In this document: positions 45,745 through 57,797 of the stretch, one piece after another
Position numbering within the stretch: the first letter of the stretch is position 1
Layout of the letters: the number at the start of each line of letters is the position of its first letter
NCBI RefSeq assembly: GCF_016863195.1
Contig: NZ_BOOK01000017.1
Coordinates: 56,551-120,550 of the forward strand
Length of the DNA stretch: 64,000 nucleotides
Direction: 5' to 3'
Origin: Paraplanobispora takensis
Lineage (GTDB): Bacteria; Actinomycetota; Actinomycetes; Streptosporangiales; Streptosporangiaceae
Position numbers and translations under genes: made by a program
Notes under the pieces: model-generated
Told to the model about the DNA's origin: nothing
Seen by the model: the letters and a program-made list of their open reading frames with translations, nothing else
Database searches by the model: none

Positions 45745-46509
45745 TCAGCGCACGGTGATCACGCCGCAGGCGATCCGGCCTCCGGAGTCGCCGCTCTTGA
45801 GGGTCTCCGCGTCGGGGCCGACGGTCATCGTCGTCTCGGCCTCGGGGTCGGAGGTGTCGGCCGCGTGGCCGTACCGGTCGGGGATGTTGGCGCGGTTGTC
45901 CGGCATGGCGTGGATGACGACCGCGCTGCCGTCGGCGTCGGTGAGCTGCCCGGTCGTCAGCCGGTCGGTGACGGAGGAGGCGCTGCCGGTGCCGTTCGCG
46001 CCGATCAGCAGATCGGGCAGGTCGCCGGCGTGGTCCGGGTGGGACTTCGCGCCGAAGTCGACGTGCCCGCCCGCGCTGAAGAAGGGGCTGCCGGTGGCGG
46101 GGTCGGTCGAACCCGGGTCGCAGACGCCCTTGGCGTGGAGGTGGAAGCCGTGGAAGCCGGCGGGCAGCCCGCCGGTGACGGTGACCGTGATGGAGGGCTT
46201 GCCGTCCTGGTCGCTCTTGATGTCGAGCGAGCCCACGGTCCGGCCGTCCACGTCCTTGATGTCGGCGTGCAACGGCCTGTCGCCCACCGGCAGCGTCCGT
46301 GTGGGTGTGGCGGCGGGCGTGGGCGTGCCGGTCGGTTCAGGCGCTCCCGTGGGCGTGCCGGCGGGCCCCGGCGTCGCCTCTCCCGTGCCGCCGGTCGGAT
46401 CCGGCGCGGTGGATGATCGCGGCGACGTCCGGGCCGGCAGGGCGGCCCCGGTGGCGATCATTCCGGCTCCCAGCGCGGCGGCCAGAGCCAGGTGGGTTCT
46501 GTGAGCCAT
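45745..46509 (-). CDS. sodC: Secreted Cu/Zn superoxide dismutase
   Basis: A 254-residue exported superoxide dismutase. The signal peptide (ALAAALGAGMIATGAALPA) precedes a Pro/Thr/Gly-rich linker of about 50 residues, then the SodC domain. Metal ligands are visible in FHGFHLHAKGVC, AGGHVDFGAKSHPDHAGDLP and VVIHAMPDNRANIPDRY; disulfide cysteines occur in KGVCDPG and RIACGVI. It detoxifies extracellular superoxide. The ATG at 46509 follows GGGGGAA. It follows typA in the same direction but has its own 158-base upstream region. Confidence 0.95.
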   Translation of the reverse strand: MAHRTHLALAAALGAGMIATGAALPARTSPRSSTAPDPTGGTGEATPGPAGTPTGAPEPTGTPTPAATPTRTLPVGDRPLHADIKDVDGRTVGSLDIKSDQDGKPSITVTVTGGLPAGFHGFHLHAKGVCDPGSTDPATGSPFFSAGGHVDFGAKSHPDHAGDLPDLLIGANGTGSASSVTDRLTTGQLTDADGSAVVIHAMPDNRANIPDRYGHAADTSDPEAETTMTVGPDAETLKSGDSGGRIACGVITVR

Positions 46510-46631
46510 GGAAGATTCCCCCGTATGTCCTGACGGTGCCCCTCCGCCGACGGAGGAGCCCGAACAGGGTCTGTACCGCACAGCGGACGGAAGAATCCTC
46601 TTTTTTGGCCATATATGAGACAAAACGGTCA

Positions 46632-46660
46632 GCTGCGCCCCGGCGAGGCCGGGGCGCAGC
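46632..46660 (-). terminator. Terminator of typA
   Basis: A perfect 13-base-pair stem (GCTGCGCCCCGGC / GCCGGGGCGCAGC) with loop GAG lies just after the typA stop. On the minus strand it is followed within about ten bases by CGTTTTGTC, a U-rich tract unusual for this genome. Confidence 0.9.
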
Positions 46661-46667
46661 GGGCGCG

Positions 46668-48521
<1,854 letters not shown>

Positions 48522-48728
48522 GATTGAGTCTCACTCTGTGTTCGTGGAGGCTGGCCGCGGACCGTGCGGCCCTACCATTTTAGTTGATCCGCGCAATCGC
48601 TCATGCGCCTCCCAGGGGAAATGCCCTAATTCACAGTCTGTCTACCTTTTTGTCAGCATGATGTGCGTCTTCCCTCTTGGGCCGGATCCGGGTGTGCCGC
48701 GGAGTCGATCACTCTCTAAGCTCGGCGC

Positions 48729-49490
48729 ATGTCTTTCGCCCCGTCCTTCCCCGTGATGCTCGTGACCAAGGACAACGTGCGGATCGACGCGGCGCACACC
48801 CCGTCGCGCGGGGCCCCGGATCTGGGCATCGTACTGGCGCACGGGTTCACCGGATCGCTCAGGGAGCGTCCGACCCGGCGGATCGCCCACGTGCTGAGCG
48901 GGTTCGGCGGGGTGATCTCGATCGACTTCCGCGGGCACGGCCGGTCGGGCGGGGAGACGACCGTGGGCGACCAGGAGATCCTCGACGTGGACGCGGCGGT
49001 ACGGCACGCCCGGACGATCGGCTACGCCAGGGTCGTGACCGTCGGCTTCTCGATGGGCGGGGCGGTGGTCCTGCGCCACGCGGGCGACCGCGGCCACGGG
49101 CTCGCGCCGGTCGACGCCGTGGTCTCGGTGAGCGCGCCCGCCCGCTGGTACTACCGGGGGACCCGGCCGATGCGCCAGGTGCACTGGGCGATCGAGCGCC
49201 CGGCCGGGCGGCTGGCGGCGAGGCTGGGCAAGCGGACGCGGATCAGGAGCGGGGTGTGGGACCCGGTGCCGCCGGCGCCGCACGAGGCCGCCGCGCTGAT
49301 CGCGCCGACGCCCCTGCTGGTCGTGCACGGCGACGCCGACGCCTTCTTCCCGCTCGACCACGCGCACCAGATCCACGACGCGGCCCGCGAGCCGAAGGAG
49401 CTGTGGATCGAGCCGGGGTACGGCCACGCGGAGTCGGCCGCCACGCCCGAGCTGATCCGCCGCATCGGGCGATGGGTGAGCATGGTTTAG
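48729..49490 (+). CDS. Alpha/beta hydrolase
   Basis: A 253-residue serine hydrolase. The oxyanion block is LAHGFTGSLRERPTRR, the nucleophile elbow GFSMGG, the acid in VVHGDADAFFP and the base His in GYGHAE. ISIDFRGHGRSGG is typical of esterase/lipase (YqiA/acyl-transferase-like) members. No signal peptide. Substrate unknown. The ATG at 48729 follows AAGCTCGGCGC with no clear ribosome binding site. pta starts 42 bases downstream. Confidence 0.9.
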   Translation: MSFAPSFPVMLVTKDNVRIDAAHTPSRGAPDLGIVLAHGFTGSLRERPTRRIAHVLSGFGGVISIDFRGHGRSGGETTVGDQEILDVDAAVRHARTIGYARVVTVGFSMGGAVVLRHAGDRGHGLAPVDAVVSVSAPARWYYRGTRPMRQVHWAIERPAGRLAARLGKRTRIRSGVWDPVPPAPHEAAALIAPTPLLVVHGDADAFFPLDHAHQIHDAAREPKELWIEPGYGHAESAATPELIRRIGRWVSMV

Positions 49491-49532
49491 TCCTGACATG
49501 CACGGCAAATGGTCCGATCGGGGGTAATGCGC

Positions 49533-51568
49533 ATGCGGAGCATCTACGTGGCCGGTCTCGGGCGCGGGGACGGCAGACAGATCGTCGAACTGGGTCTGAT
49601 GGAACTGCTGACCCGCCGGGTGGACCGGATCGGGGTGTTCCGCCCGATCGCCAGGGGCGAGCGCGCCTCCGAGCTGATCGAGGACGGCTACCGCCCGGCC
49701 GCCTCGGCGATCGGGATGAAGGCGGAGGACGCCGCCGAGGTCTACACCCAGCGGGGAGCCGAGGAGCTCATCTCGCGCCTGGTCACCGGCTTCCACGCCT
49801 TCGAGAGCGAGTGCGACGCCCTGCTCGTGCTGGGCAGCTCGTTCGCCACCGACGACCTCCCCCGCGAGCTGGCCTTCAACGCCCGCCTGGCCGCCGAGTT
49901 CGGCGCCCCGGTCATCGTGGTGGTGGGCGCGCACGCCGACGCGGCCGACGAGATCGCCCGGGAGATGCGCACCGGTTACCAGGTCTTCTCCGACCTGGGC
50001 TGCACGGTCCTGGCGGTGATCGCCAACCGGGTGCCGCCCGAGATGGTCGTCGAGCCCGGCCTGCCGGTGCCCTGCTACGTCATCCCCGAGCATCCGTCGC
50101 TGTCGGCGCCGACCGTCGGGCAGGTGGCGGAGGCCGTACAGGCCAAGCAGATCCTGGGCGACGAGGACGGGCTGCTCCGGGACGTCAACGGGTTCGTGTT
50201 CGGCGGCGCCACGATGCCGGTGCTGCTGGAGCACCTGGTGGACGGGGCGCTGCTGCTCACGCCGGGGGACCGGGCCGACCTGCTGCTGGCCGCGGCGGCC
50301 GCGGAGGCGGCGGGCACGGTGCGCCCCTCGGGGGTGGTGCTCAGCCTGGGGGAGGAGCCCACCGAGACCGTGCGGGCCCTCACCACCCGGCTGGCGCCCG
50401 GCCTGCCGGTGCTGTCGGCCGGGGAGGGCAGCTTCGCCGTCGCGACCACCCTGGGCGGCCTGGAGGGGCGGCTCACCGCGGGCAACCCGCGCAAGATCGA
50501 GACGGCGCTCGGCCACTTCGAGGCGCACGTCGACACCGCCGACCTCGCCGACCGCATCGAGCTGGCCCGCTCCGAGCGGGTCACCCCGATGATGTTCGAG
50601 CACACGCTGCTGGAGCGGGCGCGCGCCGACCGCAGGCACATCGTGCTGCCCGAGGGCGAGGAGGAGCGCATCCTGCGCGCCGCCGACGTCCTCCTCCGGC
50701 GCGGCATCGTGGACCTCACCCTGCTGGGCCGCGAGGAGGTCGTCCGGCGGCGGATCGCCGAGCTGGGCCTCGACCTGACCGGGGTGACCGTGGTCGACCC
50801 GCTGACCTCTCCGCTGCGCGACTCCTTCGCCGAGGAGTACGCCGCGCTGCGCGCGCACAAGGGCATCACCCTGGAGCGGGCCGGGGACGTCGTCACCGAC
50901 GTCAACTTCTTCGGCACGATGATGCTGCAGCGGGGCGAGGTGGACGGCATGGTCTCCGGCGCCGCGCACACCACGGCCGCCACGATCCTGCCCGCGTTCC
51001 AGATCATCAAGACCGTCCCGGACACCTCGATCGTCTCCTCGGTCTTCTTCATGTGCCTGGCCGACCGGGTGCTCGTCTACGGCGACTGCGCGATCAACCC
51101 CGACCCCGACGCCGGTCAGCTCGCCGACATCGCGATCTCCTCGGCGCACACGGCGGAGCGCTTCGGCGTCGAGCCGAGGGTCGCGATGCTGTCCTACTCG
51201 ACCGGGCAGTCGGGCCACGGCGCCGACGTGGACAAGGTGCGCGAGGCCACCGCGATGGTCGCCGAGCGGGCGCCGGGCCTGCTGGTGGAGGGGCCGATCC
51301 AGTACGACGCGGCGGTGGACCCGAGGGTCGCGGCGGCCAAGCTGCCCGGCTCGCAGGTCGCGGGCCGGGCGACCGTGCTGATCTTCCCGGACCTCAACAC
51401 CGGCAACAACACCTACAAGGCCGTGCAGCGCTCCGCCGGGGCGGTGGCGATCGGTCCCGTCCTGCAGGGGCTGCGCAAGCCGGTCAACGACCTGTCGCGG
51501 GGCGCGCTGGTCACCGACATCGTCAGCACCGTCGCCATCACCGCCGTCCAGGCCCAGGAGGTCGCCCG

Positions 51569-51572
<4 letters not shown>
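49533..51572 (+). CDS. pta: Phosphate acetyltransferase, long form
   Basis: A 679-residue Pta that interconverts acetyl-CoA and acetyl phosphate. The N-terminal third is the P-loop-less DRTGG/BioD-like regulatory region (IYVAGLGRGDGRQIVELGLM), and the catalytic PTA_PTB domain spans about residues 350-675 (HIVLPEGEEERILRAADVLL, VDGMVSGAAHTTAATILPAF, SYSTGQSGHGADVDKVREAT). I chose ATG 49533 because GGGGG is eight bases upstream; ATG 49527 is six bases earlier. The stop overlaps ackA by four bases. Confidence 0.97.
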
Positions 51573-52767
<1,195 letters not shown>

Positions 52768-52771
<4 letters not shown>

Positions 52772-52869
52772 ATGTCGTCTACCTACAGCGGATGGATGAA
52801 ATCCGCCGGGAGAAGTCCTCGGGAGACGAACCACCAGTAGCTGGTGATCGTGGGACATACTTCATGTAG
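52768..52869 (+). CDS. Possible 33-codon small ORF overlapping ackA stop
   Basis: ATG at 52768 overlaps the ackA stop (ATGA) and opens a frame encoding NVVYLQRMDEIRREKSSGDE and ending DRGTYFM. It has lower third-position GC than its neighbours. The overlap suggests coupling to pta-ackA, but the frame is short and I know of no homologue, so it may be chance. Confidence 0.25.
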
Positions 52870-52922
52870 TCAGGCGGTTGCCCAGCGTCGCGGGGGCGTG
52901 CTGGGCCGTCCGTCCGCGAAAG

Positions 52923-52960
52923 AAGTGCCGGTACGGCTCGCGCGAGCCGTACCGGCACTT
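52923..52960. terminator. Perfect 38-bp palindrome, bidirectional terminator
   Basis: Two perfect 19-base arms (AAGTGCCGGTACGGCTCGC and its complement) with no spacer lie between convergent ackA and the aldehyde dehydrogenase gene. The 3' flank on the plus strand is pyrimidine-rich (TCCTTTCC), and TCTTTCG follows on the minus strand. Confidence 0.85.
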
Positions 52961-53000
52961 TCCTTTCCGCTTGCGGGGCCCGGGGCTCCGGGGTCGGGGC

Positions 53001-54434
53001 TCAGCCCAGGCGGGCGATGGACTTGTACTCCAGGTAGGCGGCCAGGCCCTCGGGCCCGAGCTCGCGGCCGAGGCCGCTGCTCTTGAAGCCGCCGAACGGG
53101 GAGCTGTTCTCGATCATGAAGAGGTTGACGCCGTAGGTCCCGGTGCGGACCTGGCGGGCCACGTCCATGCCGTGCTCGACGTCGGCCGTCCACACCGTGC
53201 CGGCCAGGCCGTAGTCGCTGTCGTTGGCGATGCGGATGGCGTCGGCCTCGTCCTCGTAGGGGATGACGGCCAGGACCGGGCCGAAGATCTCCTCGCGGGC
53301 GATGCGCATCTCGTTGGTCGCGCCGGCGAAGACGGTGGGGGCGACGTACCAGCCGCGGTCGTAGGGGCGCTCCAGGCCGCCGACCACGGGCTTGGCGCCC
53401 TCCTCGATGCCGAGCTTGATGTAGCCCTCGACCCGCTCCTGCTGGCGCTTGGCCACCAGGGGCCCGATGCCGGTGGCGGGGTCCGCGGGGTCGCCGACGG
53501 GCATGTTGCGCACCATCGAGGCGACGGCGTCCACGACCTCGTCGTAGCGGTTGCGCGAGGCCAGGATCCGGGTCTGGGCGACACAGGCCTGGCCGTTGTT
53601 CATCAGCGAGGCGATGGACAGGAAGCCCATCGCGGACGACAGGTCGCAGTCGTCCAGGATGATCGCGGCGGACTTGCCGCCGAGCTCCAGGGTGTAGCGC
53701 TTGAGCTGCTCGCCGCAGATGCTCGCGATGCGGCGGCCTGCCGCGGTGGAGCCGGTGAAGGCGACCTTGTCCACGCCCGGGTGGGAGACGAGGTGCTCGC
53801 CGGCCTCGCGCCCGGCGGCGACGATGTTGACGACGCCGTCGGGGATGCCGGCCTCCTTGACCATCTCGGCCAGCAGGTAGGCGTCCAGCGGCGTTTCCGG
53901 CGCGGGCTTGATCACTACCGTGCAGCCCGCGACGAGGGCGGGGGCCAGCTTGATCATGATGACGAACTGCGGGACGTTCCACGGGACGACGGCGGCGACC
54001 ACGCCGACCGGCTCACGCCGTACGATCACCGGGCCGAACGTGCCGGCACGCTCCTCCTCCACGGGGAAGGTCTTCCCGAGTTCGGCGTAGTACTGCAGCA
54101 TGCCCAGCGGCTGGGGGGCCTGGGCCATCTGGGAGAAGGTGATGGGCGAGCCCATCTCCTCGGTGATGATCTCGGCCATCTCGCCCTGGCGGGCGGCGTA
54201 GAGCTCGGCCAGCCTGGCGACGACGGCGGAGCGCTCGGCCATCGTCATCCGGGGCCAGGGGCCGTGGTCGAACGCCTGGCGCGCGGCGGCCACCGCGCGG
54301 TCCATGTCGGCGGGCGTACCGTCGGGGACGCGGCCGACGACCTCCTCGGTGTGCGGGGAGATGACCTCGATGGTCCCGGTGCCCGCGGGGGCCACCCAGT
54401 CGCCCCCGATGAACAGCGTGTCGTGCTGACGCAT
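53001..54434 (-). CDS. Aldehyde dehydrogenase family protein
   Basis: A 477-residue NAD(P)-dependent aldehyde dehydrogenase. It has VVPWNVPQFVIMIKLAPALV, the cofactor loop AFTGSTAAGRRIA, the general base Glu in LELGGKSAAI and catalytic Cys284 in NNGQACVAQTR. The C-terminus FGGFKSSGLGRELGPEGLAA is family typical. The ATG at 54434 follows AGGAGGC. The upstream gap contains AACGAGTGCTTGCTTGG (from about 54475), similar to operators of TetR regulators of acyl-CoA catabolism, but no such regulator is adjacent. Substrate not known. Confidence 0.95.
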   Translation of the reverse strand: MRQHDTLFIGGDWVAPAGTGTIEVISPHTEEVVGRVPDGTPADMDRAVAAARQAFDHGPWPRMTMAERSAVVARLAELYAARQGEMAEIITEEMGSPITFSQMAQAPQPLGMLQYYAELGKTFPVEEERAGTFGPVIVRREPVGVVAAVVPWNVPQFVIMIKLAPALVAGCTVVIKPAPETPLDAYLLAEMVKEAGIPDGVVNIVAAGREAGEHLVSHPGVDKVAFTGSTAAGRRIASICGEQLKRYTLELGGKSAAIILDDCDLSSAMGFLSIASLMNNGQACVAQTRILASRNRYDEVVDAVASMVRNMPVGDPADPATGIGPLVAKRQQERVEGYIKLGIEEGAKPVVGGLERPYDRGWYVAPTVFAGATNEMRIAREEIFGPVLAVIPYEDEADAIRIANDSDYGLAGTVWTADVEHGMDVARQVRTGTYGVNLFMIENSSPFGGFKSSGLGRELGPEGLAAYLEYKSIARLG

Positions 54435-54722
54435 GATGTTGCCTCCTGGTGGGCGGGCCGGAGTCGTTATTTGAACGAGTGCTTGCTTGGATAGTTTCAC
54501 CGCTGGAGGGGGGCTCCACAAGACCCGCCGCTGGTGAGACCGAATCATGTTCTATCTGGGATGACAAGAGGGATCGGGGCCGGTGGCGTTTGTTTAAATC
54601 GCGACAAACTGGTAGATAGTTCGTCAACGGTGCACGGGTTCCGCGGTTCCGGTGGCGAACACCAAGATCGTCTTCTATAGTTTCGCTCCGTCCATGAGGG
54701 GGGCTCTGGAGGTGAGCGAGGC

Positions 54723-55634
54723 GTGAGATCAAGCCGCCTGGCGATGCTGGGCGCCCTGCTCACCGCGCTGCTTTTGACCCCGGCCATGGCGGGAGCGAGC
54801 GCGGGACGAGTCGTCAAATCCGACCCCGAGGCCGAGCTGCGCAGGCTGACCCAGGAGGCCGGCAAGCTCAACAAGGAGTACCGCGGCCAGGTCCAGAGCC
54901 TGGAGGACGCCAGGGTCAAGGCCAGGAAGGCCACCGACACGGCCAAACGGCTGAAGACCGCGCTGGCCACCGCGGAGACCGACGTCGTGCGCTTCGCGCA
55001 GACCACCTACATGGGCGGCGAGCTGGACAGCGGCAGCCTGCTCAGCTTCCAGGGCGACGCCTCCCTCGCCCTCAGCCAGGCCGCCACGATGTCCCACCTG
55101 GCCAGCGAGCGGGCCACCCAGCTCACCCGGGTGAAAGAGCTGATCAAGAACGCCGACAAGGCCGAGAAGGCGGCCGAGGCCGAGATCAACGAGCTCAAGA
55201 AGGACATCGAGAAGCTCAAGAAGAACCGCGTCAAGATCGAGACGCTCCTGGCCAAGTACGGCTTCCAGACCCCCTCGGGTAGCGGCGGCCTGACCGCCCG
55301 CACGGTCATGATGCGCAACCTGGTGCTGCAGAACTTCCCCATGCCCTACGGCTACGGCTGCCTGCGCCCCGGCGACCCCGGCGACCACGGCAGCGGCCGG
55401 GCCTGCGACTTCATGATGAGCAGCGGCGGCCGCGTCCCCACCGCCGACGCCAAGGCCCGCGGCGACCGCCTGGCCCAGTGGGCCATCGACAACGGCCAGC
55501 GCCTCGGGGTGATGTACATCATCTGGCAACAGCGCTACTACGACGTCCGCACCGGCGCCGGCTGGCGCCTGATGTCCAACCGCGGCGGCAACACGGCCAA
55601 CCACATCGACCACGTGCACATCTCGATGTTCTGA
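54723..55634 (+). CDS. Secreted coiled-coil protein with ARB_07466-like C-terminal domain
   Basis: A 303-residue exported protein. A signal peptide (LAMLGALLTALLLTPAMAGA) is followed by a coiled coil (residues about 35-180, e.g. KAAEAEINELKKDIEKLKKN) and a compact C-terminal domain with MPYGYGCLRPGDPGDHGSGR, ACDFMMSSGG and the end HIDHVHISMF. The His, Asp and HxxHxH pattern resembles metal-binding peptidase folds (VanY/LD-peptidase-like), as in the ARB_07466 domain. The layout resembles envelope NlpC/RipA-type hydrolases. A -10-like TATAGT (54676-54681) and GGAGGTGAG precede the GTG start. Confidence 0.85.
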   Translation: MRSSRLAMLGALLTALLLTPAMAGASAGRVVKSDPEAELRRLTQEAGKLNKEYRGQVQSLEDARVKARKATDTAKRLKTALATAETDVVRFAQTTYMGGELDSGSLLSFQGDASLALSQAATMSHLASERATQLTRVKELIKNADKAEKAAEAEINELKKDIEKLKKNRVKIETLLAKYGFQTPSGSGGLTARTVMMRNLVLQNFPMPYGYGCLRPGDPGDHGSGRACDFMMSSGGRVPTADAKARGDRLAQWAIDNGQRLGVMYIIWQQRYYDVRTGAGWRLMSNRGGNTANHIDHVHISMF

Positions 55635-55754
55635 CCGGCCGGAGGGACGCCGATCGATGCGGTGGTGCCGAGGACGTCGCCGATCGAGGGCCGATGCGTC
55701 GGGTGGCTGCTGCCGGGGGTCGAGCCGGAGGACTCGTCACCCGGAATGGAAGGC

Positions 55755-56267
55755 TCAGCTCGCGCGCGTTATGGAGTCGAGCGGGCTCACAACGAACACC
55801 TCTGTCTCTTCGCCCTTCCTGACGCAGTTGTTTTCCAGGTCCGGGCTGTGCAGTTTTGGTGACCTTCGATCGACGAATCCACCGGTGACCTTTATGCGCT
55901 CTCCCGCAATGAATTCCCCGTCATCGCCATACTGAACTCCGTGCTTGCCGTCCCGGACGACCGGACGCGTGTCTTCCGGCCAAATCGGGAGGATCGCGGG
56001 CGGGGAGCCCCTGTCGTCCTCGGTGAGAAAGAGGCATCGATTGATATGGTCATACGTTACGGTGGCGATCAGGGCCGCATCGTTGCCGTTTCCCGAATGA
56101 TGAATAAATATTCTGGGGTCGGCCTCTATCAGTTCCGTTCCGGCACTCCGTTGTCCCGTGGCGCTGCACGCGCACACGAGCACGGCCAATGCGGATGCCC
56201 ACAGTAAGGCGACACGTATTGCGGAGAAACCGAAGAGTGGATCCGTCAAAGCCGACCCCCTGGTCAT
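55755..56267 (-). CDS. Hypothetical lipoprotein of lower GC
   Basis: A 170-residue protein with a long hydrophobic leader (VALLWASALAVLVCAC) ending in a lipobox-like LVCAC, so probably a surface lipoprotein. The rest has no known motif (EADPRIFIHHSGNGNDAALI, RIKVTGGFVDRRSPKLH). GC over the gene is only about 53-58%, far below the roughly 70% around it, and third-position bias is weak, pointing to recent acquisition. It converges on the coiled-coil protein gene. Function unknown. Confidence 0.6.
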   Translation of the reverse strand: MTRGSALTDPLFGFSAIRVALLWASALAVLVCACSATGQRSAGTELIEADPRIFIHHSGNGNDAALIATVTYDHINRCLFLTEDDRGSPPAILPIWPEDTRPVVRDGKHGVQYGDDGEFIAGERIKVTGGFVDRRSPKLHSPDLENNCVRKGEETEVFVVSPLDSITRAS

Positions 56268-56594
56268 CGTTGTGGTCGACCATTATTCCGATGAATGATG
56301 CGTCTCCGATTCTGCGATCGGATGTCCATGGTCGCGTGACGGCTCGGACAGGGCGGAGTACACCCCGTCCGGTGCCGTGGCGTCACCGCGATCCAGTGCG
56401 CCTCCGGCACCTTCTCGGCGACGTCGTAGTCATACGGCCGCAGGGTTGGGGCGCCGCGTGCGCTCTGGCTTCGGAGGGACGCCGCAGGTCGGGGCGGGCG
56501 ACCGATCGGACCTCGATGCCCTGAGGAGGCTGCCGTGCCGAGTCTCGGCCGGACGGACGGTGGCAGGGTGTGCGCGTCGCGTCGCCGCGTGTGC
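56268..56594. other. Gene-free region before csp
   Basis: No gene is evident in these 327 bases. Bases 56268-56340 keep the lower GC of the lipoprotein gene. On the minus strand an open stretch (about 56450-56380) encodes RPYDYDVAEKVPEAHWIAVT, which reads like part of a real protein but lacks a start and context, so it may be a gene remnant. Confidence 0.4.
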
Positions 56595-56675
56595 TAGACT
56601 GGACATAGTTGCAGTTGTGGTACCCATGAACTCATGCGCACCTGACAGTATATGGCGTCGGGTGCGTTTTGTTTT
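56595..56675 (+). ncRNA. Csp leader with promoter and internal terminator
   Basis: TGC-TAGACT (56592-56600) is an extended -10 and predicts a start near 56607. A 10-base-pair hairpin (56637-56646 with 56657-56666, one T-G pair, ten-base loop) is followed by TTTTGTTTT (56667-56675), a textbook intrinsic terminator. It would give an RNA of about 70 nt, ending 84 bases before the csp ATG. It may be an attenuator for csp or a separate small RNA. A second hairpin (56710-56717 with 56727-56734) lies nearer the gene. Confidence 0.55.
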
Positions 56676-56758
56676 CCGGTCTTCTCCGGGTGGGCTTATC
56701 GCGGCGATGCGGGATCCGCACGGTGTGGATCCCGGTTCTGCACCTGAAGGAGATCGAC

Positions 56759-56965
56759 ATGGCTACTGGCACCGTGAAGTGGTTCAACTCTGAAAAGGGC
56801 TTCGGCTTCATCGAGCAGGACGGCGGCGGCGCCGACGTCTTCGCCCACTACTCCAACATCGTCTCCCAGGGCGGCTACCGCGAGCTGCAGGAGGGCCAGA
56901 AGGTGAGCTTCGACATCACCCAGGGCCAGAAGGGCCCCCAGGCCGAGAACATCGTTTCCGCCTGA
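56759..56965 (+). CDS. cspA: Cold-shock protein
   Basis: A 68-residue CspA-family single-strand nucleic-acid-binding OB fold. RNP1 is KGFGFIEQ and RNP2 is VFAHYS, after [14 protein letters not shown]. It has an ideal ribosome binding site GAAGGAG. It is preceded by a long leader containing an intrinsic-terminator structure and followed by a strong terminator. Such proteins act as RNA chaperones during cold and in general translation. After the stop the sequence TTCCGCCTGACG from its last codons is repeated 35 bases downstream. Confidence 0.97.
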   Translation: MATGTVKWFNSEKGFGFIEQDGGGADVFAHYSNIVSQGGYRELQEGQKVSFDITQGQKGPQAENIVSA

Positions 56966-57022
56966 CGCCTTCACTCTGAAGCTTCCGCCTGACGTCACCG
57001 CCTGATGGGACGTCGTCGGGCA

Positions 57023-57055
57023 GATCAGGCCCGCACCCCCGGTGCGGGCCTGATC
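57023..57055 (+). terminator. Terminator after csp
   Basis: A perfect 15-base-pair stem (GATCAGGCCCGCACC / GGTGCGGGCCTGATC) with loop CCC, followed by CGTTT, begins 58 bases after the csp stop. Confidence 0.9.
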
Positions 57056-57185
57056 CGTTTCCGCACGCCTTCGGCGCTCGTCGCCGATACCGGAGATCGC
57101 CGTGATGTACTGCGGGCGGGGCGGCGGCGCGGACCCCGCCGCAGGGCCACCCGAGGAACAGGGCCACCCGAGGAACGGAGTCGTC

Positions 57186-57575
57186 ATGGACGAGCGGACG
57201 CTCACGGAGGAGCTGTACGCGGCGGAGCGGCGCCTGCAGGCGGCGCAGCTCGCCGGGGACGTCGAGGAGCTGGACCGGCTGCTGGACGAGCGGCTGGTCT
57301 TCACCGGGCCGCCGGACGGGCGGCTGCACACCGGGGCCAAGGAGCTCGACCTGCACAACCATCGCTCGCGCACGCAGGTCATGACCAAGGTCGCCGAGGA
57401 GGATCTCACCGTGATCGTCGCGGGCACCACCGGGGTCACCTGCTTCCTGGGCACGCTGGAGGGCACGTTCGCGGGCGAGCCGTTCGCCGGAAGACTGCGC
57501 TACACCCGCACCTGGGCGCACACCGAGCAGTACGGCTGGCGCATCGTGGCCGCGCACGCCGGTCCGGCGGACTGA
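57186..57575 (+). CDS. NTF2/SnoaL-like protein (DUF4440 type)
   Basis: A 129-residue alpha+beta barrel protein of the NTF2-like superfamily. It starts MDERTLTEELYAAERRLQAA and contains LVFTGPPDGRLHTGAKELDL, FAGRLRYTRTWAHTEQYGWR and IVAAHAG, matching the DUF4440 pattern. Members include small enzymes and ligand carriers; no catalytic residue can be named here. I chose ATG 57186; the frame is open upstream to 57102. Confidence 0.8.
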   Translation: MDERTLTEELYAAERRLQAAQLAGDVEELDRLLDERLVFTGPPDGRLHTGAKELDLHNHRSRTQVMTKVAEEDLTVIVAGTTGVTCFLGTLEGTFAGEPFAGRLRYTRTWAHTEQYGWRIVAAHAGPAD

Positions 57576-57609
57576 ACACGGACGGTCTTCACCACGGCGC
57601 CGATCATGT

Positions 57610-57797
57610 CGGGACGGTACGGCCCGCGCTGATATCGCCGCGGTCGATGCCAGGACCCGCTGAGCGAGGCGGACGATGACGCCTCATGGGCTGCGTCCAC
57701 CGTGCAGCTCCAGATCGAGCCGGCCTTTGAGGGCGGCGTTGACCGGCTCGATCAGCTGACGGGCCGGTTCCAGGAACTGCTCGCCGGGCCGGGTGAC
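57610..57797 (-). pseudogene. Transposase C-terminal fragment (IS982-like)
   Basis: Read on the minus strand from 57797, the sequence encodes FLEPARQLIEPVNAALKGRL then DLELHGGRSP, a stop (57686-57684), then GVIVRLAQRVLASTAAIS. This closely resembles the DDE C-terminus of IS982-family transposases (IESVNDTLKGQLDLE.HGGRT ... RVAQRVLALTAAIWHN), including the last catalytic Glu. The in-frame stop and missing N-terminus show it is dead. No inverted repeats were found. The rest of 57576-58054 has no gene. Confidence 0.65.

Noticed and set aside
46337..46612. A 91-codon frame starting MAKKEDSSV upstream of sodC
   Set aside because: Runs through the sodC signal and linker region in another frame; composition after the first codons is shadow-like.
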